A DNA stretch of 64,000 bases from Saonia sp964398035 (GCA_964398035.1 CAYNLI010000002.1:1-64000), one strand, 5' to 3'; positions 1 through 9,445 are shown, counted from the stretch's first letter. The notes: a model not told the origin generated them from the letters alone. Program-made: numbers and translations.

Positions 1-1
1 A

Positions 2-1150
2 AATGATTCCCTTTTCAATTCTACAGATAGTCTAATAATTAGCAAAGAATATCTTCACGAACAAAAATTAGTTATAGGTAAAAAAACAGACTCTCTACCT
101 CATATTAACTTTTCCTTATTGACTTCTAAAGTCATGATTTCCATTACAAGTGACACACTAAAATTAATAACGATTGATACATTTCTACAAAAAGAATTAA
201 AACGAAAAAACATTGATATTCATTATGGTATTTCTTTTTTTAATGTTGACAATAAGAGTAAAGAAATAAACCCTGAAATAATTAAATCCTCAACCTTATA
301 TACGGAATCTAAATCAAGTTTTTTACCCAAAGAAAGTAGTCTTAAAGTACATTTTTACAATGCAACCTTAATCATTTTAAAACGCATTCTTACAGGAATT
401 CTAATTTCTACTTTTTTGGTTTTAGCAATAATCAGCAGTTTGTTTTACCTACTCAACATTATAAAACACCAAAAACAATTGGCCGAGGTAAAAAATGACC
501 TGATCAGCAATATTACCCATGAGTTTAAAACTCCCATTGCCACCATTGGAGTGGCATTGGAAAGCATTAAAAATTTCAATGTGCTAGATGATATAAAAAA
601 AACCAAAGACTACCTTTCTATTTCTGAGGAACAATTATCAAAACTCAACCTAATAGTAGAAAAATTATTGGAAACTGCCACTTTGGATAGCGATAGCTTA
701 CAGTTAAGCAAAGAACCTATTAATATTATTGAACTGCTCCAAACCATAGTCAGCAAACATAGAATTCAAGCTAATGGAAAAAAAATTGGGTTTAATTTTA
801 AAACAGAAAAAATAACTGCCAATGTAGATGTCTTTCATTTTGAAAACGCCATCAATAATATTATTGACAATGCTATAAAATATGGTGGAAATGAAATTAC
901 CATAAGTTTAAAACAACTTTATGACACTATTGAAATTTCAATTTCTGATACTGGAAACACATTGACAAAAGAAAACAAGAATAAAATCTTTGAAAAATTT
1001 TATCGTGTTCCCAAAGGCAATACCCATGATGTAAAGGGCTTCGGAATTGGGCTTTATTATGCCAAAAAAATCATAGAAAAACATAACGGTACTATTGTCT
1101 TGGATTTAAAGAACAAGCTTACCTCTTTTAAAATCTCCCTTCCAAAATGA
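2..1150 (+). CDS. Two-component sensor histidine kinase (5' end outside window)
   Basis: The reading frame is open from the first bases, so the gene starts upstream; a TTG at 119 is not the true start. It shows a sensor region, one membrane helix at about 383-463, then a HisKA domain with the phospho-acceptor His at 518-520 (motif NITHEFKTP), an HATPase_c domain with an N-box (NNIIDNAIKYG) and glycine-rich boxes (FGIGLYYAKKII). It should autophosphorylate at the inner membrane and pass phosphate to the regulator encoded next. The stop overlaps the next start in an ATGA arrangement, which indicates one operon and translational coupling. The stimulus cannot be told from this fragment. It resembles RprX-type kinases of Bacteroidota. 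Confidence 0.93.
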   Translation, partial: NDSLFNSTDSLIISKEYLHEQKLVIGKKTDSLPHINFSLLTSKVMISITSDTLKLITIDTFLQKELKRKNIDIHYGISFFNVDNKSKEINPEIIKSSTLYTESKSSFLPKESSLKVHFYNATLIILKRILTGILISTFLVLAIISSLFYLLNIIKHQKQLAEVKNDLISNITHEFKTPIATIGVALESIKNFNVLDDIKKTKDYLSISEEQLSKLNLIVEKLLETATLDSDSLQLSKEPINIIELLQTIVSKHRIQANGKKIGFNFKTEKITANVDVFHFENAINNIIDNAIKYGGNEITISLKQLYDTIEISISDTGNTLTKENKNKIFEKFYRVPKGNTHDVKGFGIGLYYAKKIIEKHNGTIVLDLKNKLTSFKISLPK

Positions 1151-1830
1151 ATAATCCCATAACCATACTTTTGGCTGAAGATGAAGCCGCTTTGGGGCAA
1201 ATCATAAAGGAAAGCCTGGAAACCAGAAACTTTAAAGTTCTGTTATGTAAAAATGGCGAAGAAGCTTTTTCTGTGTACAAAAAGAAACAACCAGAGTTGC
1301 TTGTCTTGGATGTAATGATGCCAAAAAAAGACGGTTTTACCCTTGCCAAGGAAATCCGCTTAGAAAATGATACCATTCCCATTATCTTTTTAACGGCAAA
1401 ATCACAAACCCAAGATGTAGTTGAAGGTTTTTCCATTGGCGGCAATGATTACTTAAAAAAACCTTTTAGTATGGAAGAGCTCATTGTTAGGATTCACAAT
1501 CTATTGGACAGGGGCAAGATTCAAAAAACGACAGATGAATTTAACTTTGGTGATTATACTTTCTTTTTTTCAAAACAAATATTACAGTATAAAAACGAAG
1601 AAAAAATTCAGCTTACCCATAGAGAATCCCATTTGTTGTTCTATTTAATTAAAAACAAAAATGAAATTTTGGAACGCTCTTTAATTTTAAAAAAGTTATG
1701 GGGCAATGATGATTTCTTTAATGCAAGAAGTATGGATGTCTTTATCACAAAACTTAGAAAAAAACTGAGCAAGGATAGTACCATTCAAATTATTAATATT
1801 AGAGGCTTTGGATATAAGTTGATTTCTTAA
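1147..1830 (+). CDS. OmpR/PhoB-family response regulator
   Basis: The 227-residue protein has an N-terminal receiver domain with an acidic pair near residues 11-13, the predicted phosphorylated Asp55 (LVLDVMMP) and the conserved Lys105 (YLKKPF). A C-terminal winged-helix DNA-binding domain carries the TRRES-like TTHRES segment (here QLTHRES) and the final IRGFGYKL motif. It overlaps the kinase gene by 4 bp and is its cognate partner. It probably regulates envelope or stress genes like other OmpR members, but no target is visible here. Confidence 0.95.
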   Translation: MNNPITILLAEDEAALGQIIKESLETRNFKVLLCKNGEEAFSVYKKKQPELLVLDVMMPKKDGFTLAKEIRLENDTIPIIFLTAKSQTQDVVEGFSIGGNDYLKKPFSMEELIVRIHNLLDRGKIQKTTDEFNFGDYTFFFSKQILQYKNEEKIQLTHRESHLLFYLIKNKNEILERSLILKKLWGNDDFFNARSMDVFITKLRKKLSKDSTIQIINIRGFGYKLIS

Positions 1831-1861
1831 AATTAACACTCTATTTCCAGCTCAATTTTTT

Positions 1862-1877
1862 CAACTTTTAAAAGTTG
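1862..1877. repeat. 16-bp perfect palindrome between regulator and kinase gene
   Basis: CAACTTTTAAAAGTTG is a perfect palindrome in the 137-bp gap after the response regulator. No T-run follows, so it is a poor terminator candidate. It could be an operator for the downstream deoxynucleoside kinase or a chance AT-rich palindrome. Confidence 0.4.
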
Positions 1878-1967
1878 GTCGTATTTCAACCTATATTTTT
1901 TCTCTAACCCAAGATACTTTGTATATTGTGAAGCACATTTAGCACAACCTATTAATTACCAAACCAT

Positions 1968-2582
1968 ATGCACATTGCAGTTGCCGGGAATATTGGAGCA
2001 GGAAAAACTACATTGACCAAACTACTTGCCAAACATTATAAATGGGAAGCACATTTTGAAGATGTGATAGACAATCCCTATTTAGATGATTTTTATACCC
2101 AAATGGAACGCTGGAGTTTTAATCTTCAGATTTATTTTTTAAATAGTAGATACCGACAAATTCTACAAATAAAGAAAAGTGGAAAGGATATTATCCAAGA
2201 TCGGACCATATATGAAGATGCTCATATTTTTGCACCTAATTTACATGCTATGGGGCTTATGACCAATAGGGATTTCACTAATTATTCTAGCCTTTTTGAA
2301 TTAATGGAAAGTTTGGTGCAACCACCAGATTTATTGATTTACCTAAGAAGCTCTATTCCTAATTTGGTAAACCAAATCCATAAACGTGGAAGGGAGTATG
2401 AAAACTCCATTTCTATAGATTATTTAAGCCGACTCAACGAACGCTATGAAGCATGGGCGCATAAATACGAAAAAGGAAATCTGTTGATTATTGATGTAGA
2501 CAATTTGGACTTTGTGGACAACCCTGAGCATCTTGGAGAAGTCATTAATAGAATTGATGCAGAAATTCATGGGTTGTTTTAA
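1968..2582 (+). CDS. Deoxynucleoside kinase (dNK family)
   Basis: The 204-residue protein begins with a P-loop (GNIGAGKTT, residues 7-15) and has the ED motif (FEDVID), the IQDRTIYEDA segment and the arginine-rich lid (KRGREYE) of deoxynucleoside kinases in the dGK/dCK/TK2 group. It should phosphorylate salvaged deoxynucleosides using ATP in the cytosol. Length fits single-domain bacterial members. A paralogous domain is fused to FolK at 51706-52851. A terminator-like hairpin follows its stop codon. Substrate preference cannot be read from sequence alone. Confidence 0.9.
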   Translation: MHIAVAGNIGAGKTTLTKLLAKHYKWEAHFEDVIDNPYLDDFYTQMERWSFNLQIYFLNSRYRQILQIKKSGKDIIQDRTIYEDAHIFAPNLHAMGLMTNRDFTNYSSLFELMESLVQPPDLLIYLRSSIPNLVNQIHKRGREYENSISIDYLSRLNERYEAWAHKYEKGNLLIIDVDNLDFVDNPEHLGEVINRIDAEIHGLF

Positions 2583-2911
2583 TACAAAAAAATAGTTGAT
2601 CTCAATTTATTAAACCGAAACAGTTGTTTCGGTTTTTTTATGCCTTTAAAATTGATTCTCATCATTACAGTTTGATGTACCCCATACAGATTCATTTAGA
2701 AAGAGAACTGCATTTTTCCAATACATAACCCTAAAGAACACTTCCCTCATTCATAAGTCCCATTCCCTCATTCTAACTTTTAACAACCATATTAAACAGC
2801 TAGGTTTATATAGATTTTAAACCGACCTATAACAGGAACTGTTTGCGCAAGTTCAGTATTAATCATTGTTTAACCCAATCCTGCCCATGGCAGGTCTAAA
2901 TTTTAAAAAAG
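2583..2911. other. 329-bp intergenic region upstream of the TonB-like gene
   Basis: It holds the hairpin terminator of the kinase gene near its left end. Near 2880-2894 there is a short hairpin, CCTGCC-CAT-GGCAGG, ending 17 bp before the next start codon, in the leader of the TonB-like gene. The middle has no plausible coding frame and no clear promoter match. Confidence 0.5.
2612..2639 (+). terminator. Rho-independent terminator after the deoxynucleoside kinase gene
   Basis: A 10-bp perfect stem (AAACCGAAAC / GTTTCGGTTT) with the 4-nt loop AGTT is followed by a run of T on the plus strand. Confidence 0.8.
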
Positions 2912-3610
2912 ATGAAACCAAAAAAGAACCCAGACAAGGATTTAAACAAAAACCGTGGCCTTTACTTTATTGCGGGGCTTGCACTTATAATGCTATTGGC
3001 ATATACAGCCTTAGAATGGAAAACCTATGATGCTCATCCCATTTATACTTCTAGGATGGACATTCCAGATGAAATTACAGAAGAACTTCCTCCTATGATA
3101 ATGCCAAAAACTCTTCCACCTCCACCTGTTGCTCCGGTTATTATTGATGTAATAGATAATAATGATGAAAGAGATGAAACTGAAATAATAGCTACGGAAC
3201 CAGATCCGGAAAAGGAAGTATTGAGAGTAGAAGACGTGGACGTAGATGAAATCCTAGTAGATGAAATCATCCCTTTTTCAGTTATTGAAGAAGTACCCAT
3301 TTTCCCAGGCTGTGAAAAAGAATCGGATAAACGAGCTTGTTTTCAAAAGATGATGAACAAACACATTAGAAAAAACTTTCGCTACCCAAAAATTTCCCAA
3401 GAAATGGGTACTCAAGGAAGAGTTAGTGTAATGTTTGTAATTCAAAAAGATGGAAGCATTGGAGATGTTCAGCTAATAGGACCTGATAAAAGTCTAGAGA
3501 AGGAAGCTGCTCGCATCATTGCTAAACTTCCAAAAATGACACCTGGAAAACAACGGAAAATACCCGTAAAAGTGCCTTTTAGTATTCCTATCAATTTTAA
3601 ATTGCAATAG
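2912..3610 (+). CDS. TonB-family energy transducer
   Basis: The 232-residue protein has a short cytoplasmic N-terminus, one membrane helix at about residues 15-33, a proline- and acid-rich periplasmic linker (including LPPPPVAPV) and a C-terminal TonB domain (GTQGRVSVMFVIQKDGSIGDVQ). It should couple the inner-membrane proton motive force to TonB-dependent outer-membrane transporters, or act as one of the many TonB-like proteins of Bacteroidota. No exbB/exbD genes are adjacent. The linker has a VPIFPGC segment commonly seen ahead of the TonB domain in this phylum. Confidence 0.9.
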   Translation: MKPKKNPDKDLNKNRGLYFIAGLALIMLLAYTALEWKTYDAHPIYTSRMDIPDEITEELPPMIMPKTLPPPPVAPVIIDVIDNNDERDETEIIATEPDPEKEVLRVEDVDVDEILVDEIIPFSVIEEVPIFPGCEKESDKRACFQKMMNKHIRKNFRYPKISQEMGTQGRVSVMFVIQKDGSIGDVQLIGPDKSLEKEAARIIAKLPKMTPGKQRKIPVKVPFSIPINFKLQ

Positions 3611-3623
3611 ACAAAAGTAAAAT

Positions 3624-3713
3624 TAGTCATTGCGAACCTTTTGAAAGAGAAGTGAGGCAATCTCTTCGGAATTGATATAGATTGCTTCAATCTCACCTCT
3701 TTCGCCATGACCT
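3624..3713. repeat. REP-like imperfect inverted repeat
   Basis: About 90 bp between the TonB-like gene and hppA form nested imperfect inverted repeats. The outer arms are GTCATTGCGAA and TTCGCCATGAC (one mismatch); the inner arms are GAGGCAATCT and AGATTGCTTC (one mismatch). Sequences of the type cattgcga...gcaatct are familiar extragenic palindromic repeats in many genomes. It could also fold as an RNA hairpin at the end of the TonB-like transcript. Confidence 0.55.
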
Positions 3714-3721
3714 AATACAAA

Positions 3722-3750
3722 AAACCCGAAACAATGAATGTTTCGGGTTT
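3722..3750. terminator. Bidirectional terminator between the TonB-like gene and hppA
   Basis: A perfect 12-bp stem (AAACCCGAAACA / TGTTTCGGGTTT) with a 5-nt loop lies between convergent genes. A/T-rich tracts on both sides suit termination in both directions. Confidence 0.8.
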
Positions 3751-3775
3751 CTATTTTATACAAAAGCTAAAGAGG

Positions 3776-6202
3776 CTACTTCCCCTCTTTCTCAATAACT
3801 TCTTCTTTTACTATTACTTTCTTTCCCTCTACCTTCATACCAACATTTTTTAAAGCATTTATTTTTGCTTCAACTTCTTCAAGAGTTCCTTCTATAGTTT
3901 TTTCTTCAACTACTGCTTCTCCATCTTCAGTTGCAGTTGCAGTTGTTGTAATTACCGCTTTTGCAATAGCATCAGAAGTCACTTCCACGCTAATTTCTTT
4001 TTTAATTTCGTTATGTGCCATACCCTCTTCTGCATGTCCTCCCAAAATTGGAGCAATTACCAATCCAATTAAACAAGTAAGCTTAATCAATATGTTCATA
4101 GATGGCCCAGAAGTATCTTTAAATGGATCTCCAACTGTATCTCCTGTCACTGCGGCTTTATGCGCTTCAGAACCTTTATAGGTCATTTCTCCGTTGATTT
4201 CCACACCTGCTTCAAAAGATTTCTTAGCATTGTCCCAAGCACCACCAGCATTGTTTTGGAAAATAGCCCAAAGTACACCACTTACAGTAACACCTGCCAT
4301 ATAACCACCAAGCATTTCCGCAATTGCCAAATTATCCATTCCAAAAATCATTGGAACAAAAGCAATGGCTAAAGGAAACCCGATAGTCAATAGTCCTGGA
4401 AGCATCATTTCTCTTAAAGATGCCTTTGTAGAAATAGCCACACACTTATCGTATTCTGGTTTTCCTGTTCCTTCCATTATCCCTGGAATCTCCCTAAACT
4501 GACGTCTTACTTCTTCAACCATTTCCATGGCCGCTTTACCAACAGCATTCATTGCCAAGGCAGAGAATACAACTGGCACCATACCTCCAACAAATAACAT
4601 GGCTAAAACTGGTGCTTTAAATATGTTTATTCCGTCAATTCCTGTAAAGGTTACATAGGCTGCAAAAAGTGCCAATGATGTAAGTGCCGCAGAAGCGATT
4701 GCAAAACCTTTTCCTGTTGCAGCAGTTGTATTACCAACTGAATCTAATATATCTGTACGTTCTCTTACAATTGGATCTTGTTCACTCATTTCAGCTATTC
4801 CACCTGCATTATCAGATATGGGTCCAAAAGCATCAATTGCCAATTGCATGGCCGTTGTTGCCATCATTGCCGATGCTGCCAATGCCACACCATAAAATCC
4901 TGCAAAGGCATATGAAGTCCAAATTGCCCCAGCAAATAACAATACTGATGGGAATGTAGAAATCATCCCTGTTGCTAAACCTGCAATAATATTTGTACCC
5001 GCTCCTGTACTGGATTGCTGAACTATTTTTAAAATTGGGCTTTTACCCAATCCTGTATAATATTCTGTTACGGCAGAAATTGCTCCACCAACAATTAAAC
5101 CTACTAACGTTGCATAAAACACACGCATAGAAGATATTTCTTGTAATCCTTCTCCAAAGAAATTCATCTGCATTGTTTCAGGAAGCATATAACACACTAA
5201 AAAGTAACATGCTATTGCCACCAATACTATAGATATCCAGTTACCACGATTTAAAGCTCCCATAACCTGAGATTCTTTTGCATCGTTGCTGCTTATTTTA
5301 ACAAGCAGTGTCCCCAATATAGAAATAATGATTCCTACGCCAGCTATGGACATTGGCAATAAAATAGGCCCAATACCGCCAAAAGCATCTTGGATGGCAC
5401 CACCCATATCTTTAATGATATAGTTTCCTAAAACCATTGCCGCTAAAACTGTTGCAACATAAGAACCAAATAAATCCGCTCCCATACCCGCAACGTCACC
5501 AACATTATCTCCTACGTTATCTGCAATTGTTGCAGGGTTACGTGGGTCATCTTCTGGAATACCAGCTTCTATCTTACCTACCAAATCCGCTCCCACATCT
5601 GCTGCTTTGGTGTAGATTCCTCCACCAACTCTGGCAAATAAGGCAATAGACTCTGCTCCAAGTGAGAAACCAGCAAGTGTTTCCAATACTATTGTCATAT
5701 CAGCGGTTGAAGTCCAAACGCCTCCCATAAAATAATTAAAGAAAAATATGAAGAATGCTGTAAGTCCTAAAACGGCCAAACCTGCAACTCCAAGACCCAT
5801 TACCGTACCACCACCAAAAGAAATCTTAAGTGCATTTGGTAAACTTGTACGAGCAGCCTGTGTTGTTCTTACATTGGTTTTGGTTGCTATTTTCATTCCC
5901 ATGTTTCCTGCCAAAGCAGAAAAGACAGCTCCAAAAATAAAAGCCACTACAATAAGCCAATGTGTTGTTGGCACTAGAAAAGAAACTATAGCAAGCAATA
6001 CACTTACAATAACAACAAATACTGCTAAAAGTTTATATTCTGCATTTAAGAAAGCCAAGGCCCCTTCATAGATATGATCTGAAATTTCTTTCATTTTACC
6101 ATCTCCCGCATCTTGCTTCATTACCCAAGATTTCTTAACGAGCATATAAATAAGTCCTAAAGCTGCCATTGCAATTGGCATATAAATCATCATTGATTCC
6201 AT
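3776..6202 (-). CDS. hppA: Membrane-bound ion-pumping pyrophosphatase, K+-dependent type
   Basis: This 808-residue polytopic protein hydrolyses pyrophosphate and pumps H+ and/or Na+ across the inner membrane. It carries the substrate-binding segment DDPRNPATIADNVGDNVGD (about 218-236) and the second DTVGDPFKDTSGPS motif. The diagnostic GNTTAATGKG at 490-499 has Ala494 and Gly497, the pattern of K+-requiring enzymes; K+-independent ones have Lys at the first position. The last roughly 85 residues form a charged tail beyond the usual core. A soluble pyrophosphatase gene lies directly upstream. H+ versus Na+ specificity cannot be decided from inspection. Confidence 0.96.
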   Translation of the reverse strand: MESMMIYMPIAMAALGLIYMLVKKSWVMKQDAGDGKMKEISDHIYEGALAFLNAEYKLLAVFVVIVSVLLAIVSFLVPTTHWLIVVAFIFGAVFSALAGNMGMKIATKTNVRTTQAARTSLPNALKISFGGGTVMGLGVAGLAVLGLTAFFIFFFNYFMGGVWTSTADMTIVLETLAGFSLGAESIALFARVGGGIYTKAADVGADLVGKIEAGIPEDDPRNPATIADNVGDNVGDVAGMGADLFGSYVATVLAAMVLGNYIIKDMGGAIQDAFGGIGPILLPMSIAGVGIIISILGTLLVKISSNDAKESQVMGALNRGNWISIVLVAIACYFLVCYMLPETMQMNFFGEGLQEISSMRVFYATLVGLIVGGAISAVTEYYTGLGKSPILKIVQQSSTGAGTNIIAGLATGMISTFPSVLLFAGAIWTSYAFAGFYGVALAASAMMATTAMQLAIDAFGPISDNAGGIAEMSEQDPIVRERTDILDSVGNTTAATGKGFAIASAALTSLALFAAYVTFTGIDGINIFKAPVLAMLFVGGMVPVVFSALAMNAVGKAAMEMVEEVRRQFREIPGIMEGTGKPEYDKCVAISTKASLREMMLPGLLTIGFPLAIAFVPMIFGMDNLAIAEMLGGYMAGVTVSGVLWAIFQNNAGGAWDNAKKSFEAGVEINGEMTYKGSEAHKAAVTGDTVGDPFKDTSGPSMNILIKLTCLIGLVIAPILGGHAEEGMAHNEIKKEISVEVTSDAIAKAVITTTATATEDGEAVVEEKTIEGTLEEVEAKINALKNVGMKVEGKKVIVKEEVIEKEGK

Positions 6203-6260
6203 AAATTCTTTTTGTTGAATATTTTAGATGGGCAAAAGTAGTAAAATCAAACAAAATAAA

Positions 6261-6292
6261 AAAAGCAATGTTAAGTATTAAACATTGCTTTT
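6261..6292 (-). terminator. Terminator after the soluble pyrophosphatase gene
   Basis: Arms AAAAGCAATGTT (6261-6272) and AACATTGCTTTT (6281-6292) pair perfectly around an 8-nt loop. Read on the minus strand, T-rich sequence follows, so it separates the ppa and hppA transcripts. Confidence 0.7.
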
Positions 6293-6314
6293 TTATATCT
6301 TAAAAAACTTATAA

Positions 6315-6842
6315 TTATTTAATGCTTACTTCATTGGTAGGTATATCACTATTCATAAAACGTTGCGTACATTTTACAACAATATCTTTGGCTTCATTTA
6401 CATCTCCCCAACCGCCAACATCAACCTTTTTCTTTTCCAAATCTTTGTATACCTTAAAGAAATGTTCTATTTCCTTAAGAAGGTGAGGATTCAATTCATT
6501 AAGGTCATTGATCTTGTTCCATATTGGATCTGATACCGGAACACATATTATTTTTTCATCCGGCCCCTTTTCATCTGTCATATGGAAAACACCAATTGGC
6601 TTCACTTCCATAACACAACCGGGGAAAGTAGGCTCGGTCACTAAAACTAAAACATCCAATGGATCCCCGTCCAATGCCAAAGTTTCTGGAACAAAACCAT
6701 AATCTGCAGGGTACATCATAGAAGAAAATATCATTCTATCATAACGAACTTTCTTTAGTTTAAAATCATATTCGTACTTGTTTCTACTTCCCTTTGGTAT
6801 TTCTATAAGGACATCAAAAGACGTTATTTCTTTACTGCTCAT
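6315..6842 (-). CDS. ppa: Inorganic pyrophosphatase, family I
   Basis: The 175-residue length matches bacterial family I enzymes. It has the signature DGDPLDVLV holding metal-binding aspartates, and conserved EIPKGSRNKYE and KVYKDLEKK segments. It hydrolyses pyrophosphate to phosphate in the cytosol, driving biosynthetic reactions. The gene sits upstream of the ion-pumping pyrophosphatase on the same strand but is separated from it by a terminator, so the two are probably transcribed separately. Confidence 0.96.
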   Translation of the reverse strand: MSSKEITSFDVLIEIPKGSRNKYEYDFKLKKVRYDRMIFSSMMYPADYGFVPETLALDGDPLDVLVLVTEPTFPGCVMEVKPIGVFHMTDEKGPDEKIICVPVSDPIWNKINDLNELNPHLLKEIEHFFKVYKDLEKKKVDVGGWGDVNEAKDIVVKCTQRFMNSDIPTNEVSIK

Positions 6843-6949
6843 GGTTTATTATAGTATTAACGTTGTATAAAATTTTGTTTTATTTCATTTTTAAGACCTG
6901 TATTTCATCAAGCACTTCAATATAAAAAAGAATAAAACCCACTGGTGGG

Positions 6950-9445
6950 TTAAAAACTAAAACCAAATGAGCCAGTTACACTAAATGGTCTTGCATTGGG
7001 GTTTTCTAAATAGTTTCCTCTAAAATTAAAATCTAACCTAAATATCTTGAAAATATTACCCACTCCAAAGGAATACTCCCAATAAATTTTGTCTTTTGGT
7101 GAAAGCAATGGAATATTTGTTGGGCTGTTCAATAATCTATTTCCTTCTGATAAATCCCCCCAAACACCTCTCAGTCCAATTATTTCCCTCAGATTCCAAT
7201 TGCGCATAAATGGTATTCTAGAAAAAAGTCTTCCGTTAAAATTCTGTTCCAAATGCACTGCGGCATAAGTATCGGTCACAAACTCATAGAAATCCAGGTT
7301 GGGAAATGTTTTATATATAGTAAAAAGTGTTTGGTTTCCGGGTATAACATTCAATAGGCCCAAGGGTACTTCCCCAAAAGTCTTACCCAACTCAATCGTT
7401 GTGTTCAACCTACCTACTCCGCCAATTTGCCATGGCTGAGTATATGAAAATTGAAGTCTTTCATAATCAAAATCACTTTCCAGAAACCCTTCATATCCTT
7501 TGGTATAACTTAATAACAACGTGCTATAATTATTATTGATACTGTACCGTTCCACACCGTAGCCCGTAGTCCTCTTCCCTGGTGTATAAACTAAAGACGT
7601 ATTGATGGTAAACTGCTTTATTTCTGATGAGATACCAGTAAGAGATTCAGCATCCAGATAATCCAGACTAAAAGCATCTGGCAGCGCCGAGCTTAAAGTT
7701 CTAAGAGAAGACCCCAATCTAATTCTAAAATTGGTCACTGGCTCCATTTCAACAGAGAATGCTGTAAGATCAATATTGGTCAAGCGATCATTTGAACCTA
7801 CAGTAACCACAGAAGAAGAGGCTATGCTTCTCCCCAACACATCATTAGTGGTGGTTAAGTTAAGGCCCATTTGCTCCACATCTTTTCTATGGCCCCCAGA
7901 GATGATCAACCTTGTTTTTCTATCTAACAACCATTTGGCAGAAAACCCATGCTTTATTTTTTGGTCATCAAAACCATAAGCCATATACCCTTCTAACCGC
8001 CATGGGTCATTTTGCCCAAAAAAAGTTCTTGCCCCAGCCCTTAAACGTACTCCCTCTGCATTGTTATAGCCAAATACACTATAAATATTACCAAGGTCAA
8101 CGTTCCATTTATTAACCTCTACATAACCTGAACCCAAAATACTCACAATATTATAAAAGGTGTTGAACTTGGGCACTGTTCTCAATGTATCCAATAATTT
8201 GTATATCCCCTGCTCGTCTTTGTTTAGACTTTCCAACCTACTATTTTTCCAAAAAATGCTGTCCCTGTTCCTGACCAAAGCATCAAAAGGGTCCGTTTGA
8301 TTTTTATAAAATTTTTCTGGTTTTAGAATATCAAATTTATAATTATCATATACTGTGGTACGCTTGCCGTACAATCCTTTTGTTTTTTCCTTTTTGCTAT
8401 AACTGAAATCACTGAGCATATAATCTCGTTTCAATAGAAAAACGGAATCGTTCACCACATCAAAATCTTGTTCTATATAAATTTCTTTCACCCAGTTGAT
8501 GTTGGCGCTTTTAGTGACTTCAAGATTTATTTTTTTGATGGCAAAAGTCGAGTCGTTCACCCAAAAATCACCTTTAAATGTGAGTTCGTTTTTCCTTCTT
8601 GGGTAATAGATAATATTGTAGCACCATTTATTATCTATATATGTACTGTCTGAAAGCACATAATTATAGGTATCTATTCCTGTTCTTGATAGTGGGCTGG
8701 TAAAACTTTTATCAAAAAACTTAAGATAATTGTCATAAATATCATAGTCAGAATACAAATCCTCTACAAAAGCAATAATAGCTTGATTGTTATTAAAACC
8801 TGAATTTTTGCTTCCAAGAACATCTTCTTTCTTTTTAGCTATTACATTGTTCCCGTACACTTTGGAAAAGGTTTCATTTAAAAAAATCGGTAAATAGGTT
8901 TTCCCTGTAATGCGAGAAGTGTCCAAATCATTAAAAATGAACTCCATTCCCTTAAAAATCTTTTTTTGCATTAAAGCGCTATCAATGGAATTAAGGTCAA
9001 ACTCTATTTTTTCATATTTATCATATTGATATTGCTTAAACTTATGAACTCCATTGACCCTTTTCTTGGTCCAAATTTTCTTTAAAATATCTATTGCCAG
9101 ATTATTTTTCTTAGACTGTTTTCCCACATAAATTACAACCTCATCTAATTCCTCATTAGATTCCTCCAGCACAATATTCATATTGTAATTTACCTTCGAC
9201 GAGAGCGGGATTTCTTGCGTGGCATATCCAATAAAGGAAACAACCAAAGTTTGATAGTTATTAAAAGATTCCATATAAAACCTGCCATTATCATTGGTTA
9301 TGGTTCCTTCATAAGAATCTTTGAACAAAACATTGGCAAAGGCCACAGGCTCACCTAATTCATCCACGACCATACCACTTACTTTAGTCTGGGAAATGGT
9401 ATAACAAGTGAAAAATAAAAACAAAGGGAAAATAATTTTTTTCAT
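6950..9445 (-). CDS. DUF5686-like outer-membrane protein with carboxypeptidase-regulatory-like domain
   Basis: About 831 residues. The start is placed at the ATG giving MKKIIFPLFLFF, a clean signal peptide; in-frame ATGs at 9457 and 9469 are upstream alternatives. The mature N-terminus is a CarboxypepD_reg-like domain (VSGMVVDELGEPVAFANVLF ... SFIGYATQEI). The middle region and a beta-rich C-terminus ending in an aromatic residue (GSFGFSF) match the Bacteroidota DUF5686 family, predicted outer-membrane barrels with no firm function. It stands alone between ppa and pdhB. Confidence 0.82.
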   Translation of the reverse strand: MKKIIFPLFLFFTCYTISQTKVSGMVVDELGEPVAFANVLFKDSYEGTITNDNGRFYMESFNNYQTLVVSFIGYATQEIPLSSKVNYNMNIVLEESNEELDEVVIYVGKQSKKNNLAIDILKKIWTKKRVNGVHKFKQYQYDKYEKIEFDLNSIDSALMQKKIFKGMEFIFNDLDTSRITGKTYLPIFLNETFSKVYGNNVIAKKKEDVLGSKNSGFNNNQAIIAFVEDLYSDYDIYDNYLKFFDKSFTSPLSRTGIDTYNYVLSDSTYIDNKWCYNIIYYPRRKNELTFKGDFWVNDSTFAIKKINLEVTKSANINWVKEIYIEQDFDVVNDSVFLLKRDYMLSDFSYSKKEKTKGLYGKRTTVYDNYKFDILKPEKFYKNQTDPFDALVRNRDSIFWKNSRLESLNKDEQGIYKLLDTLRTVPKFNTFYNIVSILGSGYVEVNKWNVDLGNIYSVFGYNNAEGVRLRAGARTFFGQNDPWRLEGYMAYGFDDQKIKHGFSAKWLLDRKTRLIISGGHRKDVEQMGLNLTTTNDVLGRSIASSSVVTVGSNDRLTNIDLTAFSVEMEPVTNFRIRLGSSLRTLSSALPDAFSLDYLDAESLTGISSEIKQFTINTSLVYTPGKRTTGYGVERYSINNNYSTLLLSYTKGYEGFLESDFDYERLQFSYTQPWQIGGVGRLNTTIELGKTFGEVPLGLLNVIPGNQTLFTIYKTFPNLDFYEFVTDTYAAVHLEQNFNGRLFSRIPFMRNWNLREIIGLRGVWGDLSEGNRLLNSPTNIPLLSPKDKIYWEYSFGVGNIFKIFRLDFNFRGNYLENPNARPFSVTGSFGFSF

